A DNA stretch of 56,721 bases from Sporolituus thermophilus DSM 23256. GTDB taxonomy: Bacteria; Bacillota; Negativicutes; Sporomusales; Thermosinaceae. The position numbers were made by a program, and so were the translations under genes. Below the pieces are notes generated by a model that worked only from the letters and a program-made list of their open reading frames with translations, ran no database searches and had not been told where the DNA came from. This document shows, in pieces, positions 52,201 through 56,721 of this stretch (its first letter is position 1; each line of letters opens with the position of its first letter). The stretch is taken from positions 1 to 56,721 of the forward strand of contig NZ_FNBU01000021.1 of assembly GCF_900102435.1 (NCBI RefSeq), written 5' to 3'.

Positions 52201-53138
52201 TCTGTCCCTCCCCTTAGCTTCAGGGCAATCTGCTCCAGCTTGCGCAAGCGGTGGTTCATGCCCGATTTACTTACCCGCCCGTCCAGCGCATCGACCAGCT
52301 CCTGGAGCGTGGCCTCCCGGTAGGCCAGACGCGCCTCCGCCGCCTCCCTAAGTGACGGCGGCAGCTTGTCCAGGCCGATTGTCCGGGCAATGAACTCGAT
52401 GTTTTCCACCTGCCGCAAAGCGGCGTTGACCGTCTTCTGCAGGTTGGCCGTCTCGCAGTTGACCAGGCGGTTGACCTTGTTGCGCATGTCTTTGACCACC
52501 CGCACGTTCTCAAAAGCCATCAGGGCGGAGTGGGCGCCGATGATGCGCAAAAAGGAAGTGATGGCCTCACCGTCCTTAAGATATACGATAAAATCGCCTT
52601 TACGGTCGGTCAGGCGTCCCGGCAGGCCGAACGACTTTAAGAGCCGCACCAGCGTCTTGGCGAAATCAAAATTGCCGGTGACAAGTTCCAAATGATAGTC
52701 GCCTTCCGGCCGATTAACCGAGCCGCCGCCTAAAAAAGCGCCGCGCAGGTAGGCCCGCCGGCAGCAGGCTTTGCGCAGCATGCCGCTGTCACGGCCGACG
52801 TTAATACTGTCGCCTTTCATGATGCCGAGCGCGGCTAACAGCTCGGCGACAACCGGGGAAGGCAGCACCTTGATATGATAAGCGTTGTTCTTTTTCAGCC
52901 GGCGGCCGCGGGTGACCACGACCTCGGTTTTGAGACTGAACCCCCGTTTGATCAGGGCGAGGACTTTGCGGGCCACGGCCGCATTTTCCGTAGTGAAATT
53001 GATGCCAAGGCTCTTGTTGCCGCCAATGGACACGGCGCCGCCCATCCGCATCAGCGCCGCCAATTCGGCCAGGTGGCAGCACTGATTGTCGCCGGCGACG
53101 CGGGCCAGTTCGTTTTTTACTTCCGCGGAAAAAGACAA
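52197..53138 (-). CDS. whiA: WhiA family DNA-binding protein
   Basis: The 313-residue protein has an N-terminal LAGLIDADG-like homing-endonuclease fold without catalytic residues (CCRRAYLRGAFLGGGSVN) and a C-terminal helix-turn-helix (LQELVDALDGRVSKSGMNHRL). WhiA supports cell division and chromosome segregation in Firmicutes and sporulation in actinomycetes. The start appears to be TTG 53138, about 11 bases after GGAG. It follows yvcK by 16 bp. Confidence 0.94.
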   Translation of the reverse strand: MSFSAEVKNELARVAGDNQCCHLAELAALMRMGGAVSIGGNKSLGINFTTENAAVARKVLALIKRGFSLKTEVVVTRGRRLKKNNAYHIKVLPSPVVAELLAALGIMKGDSINVGRDSGMLRKACCRRAYLRGAFLGGGSVNRPEGDYHLELVTGNFDFAKTLVRLLKSFGLPGRLTDRKGDFIVYLKDGEAITSFLRIIGAHSALMAFENVRVVKDMRNKVNRLVNCETANLQKTVNAALRQVENIEFIARTIGLDKLPPSLREAAEARLAYREATLQELVDALDGRVSKSGMNHRLRKLEQIALKLRGGTE

Positions 53139-53154
53139 AGGTGAATCAACTCCG

Positions 53155-54510
53155 TCAGTCTTTAATCTCCTTGATGTTTTCGGCGATGAGATAATAGTCG
53201 AGCAGCTTCATCCGCTCGGAAGTGTTTTTTAGTTTGTAGACCAGGTCGACGATGGTACGGGACAGCTTGACCGGGTCATGGCGCACCAGGTTTGTTTCGC
53301 TGATGAGGTTAGCGCCAATCACCTTAACGCCCATGGCCTCGATGGCCTCGATGTCGGCCAAAACGGGATAGGCGCCCTGGCGGGCGTAAGTATTCTGAAG
53401 GCTTTCCGCGACTTCCTGCACATTGACGACAACGTAGTCAATGACGCCCGGCCCTACATGGTCAAAAATCGCCTGCACATGCCGCGACGCCGTGTAGCCG
53501 TCCGTTTCGCCCGGCTGGGTCATGACATTGCAAATATAGATTTTGACCGCTTCACTCTGGCGCAAGGCATCGGCAATGCCCTGCACCAGCAGATTGGGCA
53601 TAACGCTGGTATACAGGCTGCCCGGCCCGAGGATGCAGACATCGGCGTCCCGGATGGCCTCCAGCGCCGCTTCCACCGGCTGTGCGTCGTGCGGCCTGAT
53701 GCTAATCTGCTTGATGGTCTTTTTGGCAAGGGGAATTTGCGATTCGCCTTCCACCAGGGTGCCGTCGGTCATTTCGGCCACCAGGCGGATGGTCGTGGTG
53801 GAAGCAGGCAGCACCTGCCCCCGTACTTTAAGGACTTTGCTGGACTCTTTAAGCGCCAGTTCCACATCGCCCAATACCTCGGTCATGGCGGCGAGAAAAA
53901 GATTGCCGAAGCTGTGGCCGGCCAAGTCGCCGGCGCCGCCGAACCGGTGCTGAAAGAGCTTCTCCATCAGCGGCTCGGTGTCGGCCAAGGCGACCAGACA
54001 GTTGCGCAGGTCGCCAGGCGGGATAATGCCCAAATCTTCCCGGATGCGTCCGGACGAACCGCCGTCGTCGGCCACCGTAACGATGGCCGTCACATTGCTG
54101 GTCACCGATTTAATGCCCCGCAGCAAAACCGACAGGCCGGTACCGCCGCCAATGACGACAACCGACGGGCCGCGGTTAAGTTTGCGCTTTTGAAAAATGA
54201 TCTCCACCAGCCGCTCCGACCCTTCCGGCACCAGCACACTGATTACCGAGCGGATAATTTGCCTGGTAGCAAAGGTCATGGTTGCCAGGCCGAGAGCGAT
54301 GACGCCGATACCGGCGACGGTGGTGGCGGTGTAATAATATTTACCGGTAGCGCGGTAAACAAATTTAAACAACGCTTCCTCCACGGCGCCGGCAAACTTA
54401 TAGTTGAAGACAATCGCCAAGCCCAGGCTGGCGGCGATGGCGCCCAGGGAAAACAATAGCAGCCAGCGCTTGAGCTTCATGCCCGGATACAGCCATTTTA
54501 AAAAATGCAC
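53155..54510 (-). CDS. yvcK: Gluconeogenesis factor YvcK
   Basis: The ~452-residue protein has two N-terminal membrane segments (residues about 15-75) and the YvcK/CofD-like domain: VVIGGGTGLSVLLRGIK, VTVADDGGSSGRIREDL, PPGDLRNCLVALAD, LGPGSLYTSVMPNLLV. In Bacillus it is needed for growth on gluconeogenic carbon and for cell-wall shape and binds UDP-sugars. GTG 54510, eight bases after AAGGGG, is preferred over GTG 54519. It sits between rapZ and whiA, the conserved order. Confidence 0.95.
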   Translation of the reverse strand: MHFLKWLYPGMKLKRWLLLFSLGAIAASLGLAIVFNYKFAGAVEEALFKFVYRATGKYYYTATTVAGIGVIALGLATMTFATRQIIRSVISVLVPEGSERLVEIIFQKRKLNRGPSVVVIGGGTGLSVLLRGIKSVTSNVTAIVTVADDGGSSGRIREDLGIIPPGDLRNCLVALADTEPLMEKLFQHRFGGAGDLAGHSFGNLFLAAMTEVLGDVELALKESSKVLKVRGQVLPASTTTIRLVAEMTDGTLVEGESQIPLAKKTIKQISIRPHDAQPVEAALEAIRDADVCILGPGSLYTSVMPNLLVQGIADALRQSEAVKIYICNVMTQPGETDGYTASRHVQAIFDHVGPGVIDYVVVNVQEVAESLQNTYARQGAYPVLADIEAIEAMGVKVIGANLISETNLVRHDPVKLSRTIVDLVYKLKNTSERMKLLDYYLIAENIKEIKD

Positions 54511-54540
54511 GGTTACCACCCCTTGCAGCTAACATCAGCC

Positions 54541-55422
54541 TCAACAGGGTTCAACGATATTATGCTTGATATCCCGGTGTTCCACATTAACCTTATACCC
54601 CTTGTTGCGCAGCCCTTCATAGATCTTGTTGGCGACAAAGACGGAACGGTGCAGTCCGCCCGTGCAGCCGACGGCGATGATCAGTTGGCTCTTGCCCTCT
54701 TTGATATAATTGGGAACCAGAAAGTCGACCAGGCCGCCCAGCTTTTCCATAAACTGCTGGGTAATCGGCCATTTCCAGATGTATTCGCCCACTTCCGGCG
54801 TCTCGCCGCTCTTTTTCCGCAGCGACTCCACGTAAAACGGATTGGGCAAAAAGCGCACGTCGAAAACCATATCGGCATCAAGGGGAATGCCGTATTTAAA
54901 ACCGAACGATACTACCGTGATGGTCATGCGTTCAAATTCGCGCTCGCCGGCGAACAGGTCGGCGATTTTATCTTTAAGCTGGGCCGTCGACAAGTCAGAA
55001 GTATCGATAATATGGGTGGCGCGGCCCCGGATATGTTCCAGCCGGTCGCGCTCGCGGCTGATGCCTTCGCTGATGCGGCCATGGGGGGCCATGGGGTGGC
55101 GCCGCCGCGTTTCCTTGTACCGCCGGATGAGGGTCTCATCGGCCGCTTCCAGGAACAGGATTTCGTAAAAAAACCCTTGCTTCTCCATGTCTTCCAATAC
55201 TTGCACAAGGGTGTCAAAAAATTCGCCGCCCCGGATGTCGACTACCAGGGCGATTTTGCGCACGCGCCCCGCCGATTGGGCGCACAGTTCGGCAAATTTA
55301 GGTATCAGGGCCGGCGGCAGGTTATCGACGCAAAAGTAGCCCAGGTCTTCCATGGCACGGGCCACCTGGCTTTTGCCGGCGCCTGACATACCGGTAATAA
55401 TTACGAGACGTAAATCTTCCAT
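54541..55422 (-). CDS. rapZ: RNase adapter/nucleotide-binding protein RapZ (YvcJ)
   Basis: The 293-residue protein has a Walker A GMSGAGKS near residue 11, [33 protein letters not shown] and the C-terminal CTGGLHRSV. In Bacillus (YvcJ) it hydrolyses GTP and affects competence; in enterobacteria RapZ controls amino-sugar synthesis. ATG 55422 has GAGGTG five bases before it. It lies 9 bp after the PHP gene and 30 bp before yvcK. Confidence 0.95.
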   Translation of the reverse strand: MEDLRLVIITGMSGAGKSQVARAMEDLGYFCVDNLPPALIPKFAELCAQSAGRVRKIALVVDIRGGEFFDTLVQVLEDMEKQGFFYEILFLEAADETLIRRYKETRRRHPMAPHGRISEGISRERDRLEHIRGRATHIIDTSDLSTAQLKDKIADLFAGEREFERMTITVVSFGFKYGIPLDADMVFDVRFLPNPFYVESLRKKSGETPEVGEYIWKWPITQQFMEKLGGLVDFLVPNYIKEGKSQLIIAVGCTGGLHRSVFVANKIYEGLRNKGYKVNVEHRDIKHNIVEPC

Positions 55423-55431
55423 GCTGTCACC

Positions 55432-56160
55432 TCAGAGGCTGTGCCGCCGGTTGGTGCGGCGGCGTAAATGGGCATAAATCCGCTCGAGCGAAGTATTAAG
55501 CACCATTTCCGGCCCGATGCCCTCGGCGGCGAGCAGCGCGGTCGCAGCGCCGAAATCGCCTACCGACCAGGCAAAATGGCTGTCGCTGCCGACAATGAGC
55601 TTGGCACCATAAGTTTTGGCGAGACCGGCAATCGTGTGGCAGTGCGGCGCACTGCCCCGCCGGGATACGGTCAGGGAACTGTTGTTGATTTCCAGCGCTA
55701 CGTCATAGTGGACGGCCGCTTTGACCACCGCTTCCGGGTCCACTTGATATTCCGGATTACCGGGGTGGACGATGACGTCGACCCAGGGATTTTTCATGGC
55801 ATTAATCATCATGGTTGTATTTTCTTCTACCGTGCCGTACGGGGCGCAGTGGGTATGCAGGCCGGCCAGCACGATGTCCATCTTGGCCAGGCGCCCCTCG
55901 TCAAGGTCGAGCCGGCCGTCCCGGTCCATAACATTGGCCTCAATCCCTTTCAGTATTCTTACCCCGAACAGCTCGGCGGGAATGACGACTTGGTTGCTGA
56001 AGTGATACGGGTGCGGGCCGCCCGGCATACCCGGCCCGTGGTCGGTAAGAGCAATCATCGCAAGTTTCCGGTCGGCAGCGGCGCGGGCAATTTCGAGCAC
56101 CGTGCTGTAGGCGTGACCGCTGGCCACGGTATGAACATGCAGGTCGGCAACAAATTGCAT
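55432..56160 (-). CDS. PHP-domain metal-dependent phosphoesterase, YcdX-like
   Basis: The 242-residue protein has the four PHP motifs: DLHVHTVASGHA, LTDHGPGMPG, KGIEANV with GLHTHCAPYG, and the late GSDSHFAW. Length fits the YcdX phosphatase group (trinuclear metal site); the substrate is unknown. AAGGGGGC precedes ATG 56160. It heads the rapZ-yvcK-whiA run with tight spacing, as in many clostridial genomes. Confidence 0.9.
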   Translation of the reverse strand: MQFVADLHVHTVASGHAYSTVLEIARAAADRKLAMIALTDHGPGMPGGPHPYHFSNQVVIPAELFGVRILKGIEANVMDRDGRLDLDEGRLAKMDIVLAGLHTHCAPYGTVEENTTMMINAMKNPWVDVIVHPGNPEYQVDPEAVVKAAVHYDVALEINNSSLTVSRRGSAPHCHTIAGLAKTYGAKLIVGSDSHFAWSVGDFGAATALLAAEGIGPEMVLNTSLERIYAHLRRRTNRRHSL

Positions 56161-56200
56161 GTTCCAGCCCCCTTTATTCCTGCTTATTATAATCGCTTAT

Positions 56201-56303
56201 AACCGCGAAATCCACCAAGAACACAAAATTTGAACCACAGCGAGCGCGGCGCGGCAATCCCGTCGCGCTAAATATCCGCTTTCGCTGCGTCTTCCGCGGT
56301 TCA
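56201..56303. repeat. Degenerate mosaic repeat (copy 7)
   Basis: AACCGCGAAATCCACCAAGA, an imperfect palindrome GCGCGGCAATCCCGTCGCGC and CTGCGTCTTCCGCGGTT keep the module order but with decay. It lies between the PHP gene and the right-hand insertion sequence. 56304-56386 is AT-rich and otherwise empty. Confidence 0.65.
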
Positions 56304-56386
56304 CCAACTTCACTTATCATTTTCCCTCAATACATTACATTATATGGCAAAACGGGAAAAAAAGCAAAAACCCTTGTCCTCGGCGA

Positions 56387-56721
56387 TAGTGTCAAGACAT
56401 TGTAGGATTTTTTAGAAGACATACCATCACGGATGAGTTAACATAATATTAAGCATAGGCAAGCGAAAGCTCCCGCAAGACCTTATATAAGAAGTTTTTC
56501 GGCCCCTTTAATACAGGAATATTGTCATGTGTTTCACAGGTTGCTTTTGTTTTCTTTTGCCGTTCAACTTCTACAGTTTCTGCCGGGCTTGTTGTCATTA
56601 TCTCAATTTTGTAATTTGTACGTTGTTGTCTTAGATATTCCTCGGCTACTGACTGACCATTTGCCTGACATACGCGTATGTATGCCATATGCTTGGCGCC
56701 TTCTCGGCTCCACCCCATCGG
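56387..56721 (-). mobile_element. ISLre2-type insertion sequence, 3' portion (cut by window edge)
   Basis: The terminus TAGTGTCAAGACATTGTAGG followed by ATTTTTT at 56387 matches the inverted terminal repeat seen at 324 on the other edge. The transposase C-terminus lies inside. The element is on the minus strand, like the left one, and the two visible parts do not overlap. Confidence 0.8.
56449..56721 (-). CDS. ISLre2/UPF0236-family transposase, C-terminal fragment
   Basis: At least 89 codons run from the window edge to TAA at 56449. The segment MGWSREGAKHMAYIRVCQAN is the characteristic late motif of UPF0236 transposases, followed by a linker with ERQKKTKATCE and the end LSLAYA. The N-terminal part lies beyond 56721. 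The frame is open and shows no lesion. Confidence 0.85.
   Translation of the reverse strand, partial: PMGWSREGAKHMAYIRVCQANGQSVAEEYLRQQRTNYKIEIMTTSPAETVEVERQKKTKATCETHDNIPVLKGPKNFLYKVLRELSLAYA

Overview
The window looks like a chromosomal segment of a diderm, anaerobic Firmicute of the class Negativicutes, most likely a Sporomusaceae/Thermosinus-type organism; the genus is inference. The evidence is a mixture. Firmicute signatures include a CggR-controlled glycolytic operon, rapZ-yvcK-whiA, a lysine riboswitch, a SCIFF peptide with its maturase, and the gene order secG-est-rnr-smpB-ssrA. Alongside them is a family 9 (heptosyltransferase-type) glycosyltransferase of the kind used for lipopolysaccharide core. 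Energy genes point to anaerobic respiration and fermentation: a Tat-exported molybdopterin oxidoreductase with FeS and NrfD subunits, a membrane pyrophosphatase, and [NiFe]-hydrogenase maturation genes. Nearly all genes lie on the minus strand.

Layout. Both ends are cut inside ISLre2-type (UPF0236) insertion sequences: the 5' end of one copy at the left edge and the 3' end of another at the right edge. From left to right: tmRNA and smpB; a MASE3 histidine kinase; thrC with a YheO-type regulator divergent from ridA; a stand-alone glutamate-synthase-like FMN protein; dapL convergent with riboswitch-controlled lysA; rnr, a thioesterase and an esterase; hppA and secG; a formimino-group catabolism cluster (gltS, ftcD, cyclodeaminase) beside an NtrC-type two-component system; eno-gpmI-tpiA-pgk-gapA-cggR; a SIMPL protein, an MgtC-like protein, lipA and an unknown gene; a PsrABC/PhsABC-like respiratory operon; a slipin with a GntR regulator; rpoN and hypEDCF; the SCIFF peptide and its maturase; two unknown small proteins; an exported protein; a glycosyltransferase; and a polysaccharide deacetylase with whiA-yvcK-rapZ-PHP.

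How the genes connect. A near-consensus sigma-54 promoter sits just upstream of gltS. The adjacent NtrC-type activator carries GAFTGA, and its partner kinase has an amino-acid-binding-protein-like sensor domain. Sigma-54 itself is encoded about 20 kb away. Together these suggest a complete amino-acid-sensing circuit that controls formiminoglutamate/glutamate metabolism. A CggR-type double operator precedes cggR. A lysine riboswitch with terminator precedes lysA. A perfect palindrome lies inside the ridA promoter.

The least explained feature is a family of intergenic repeats, eight regions in 56 kb. They contain a GCGCGAY-N4-RTCGCGC palindrome whose arms change in a compensatory way, a second covarying TGCC...GGCA hairpin, and 9-bp-period arrays; two of them abut 7-bp-period CTCATAC tracts, which also occur elsewhere in the window. 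This is the best candidate for something undescribed. No tRNA, rRNA, CRISPR array, prophage or restriction system was seen.
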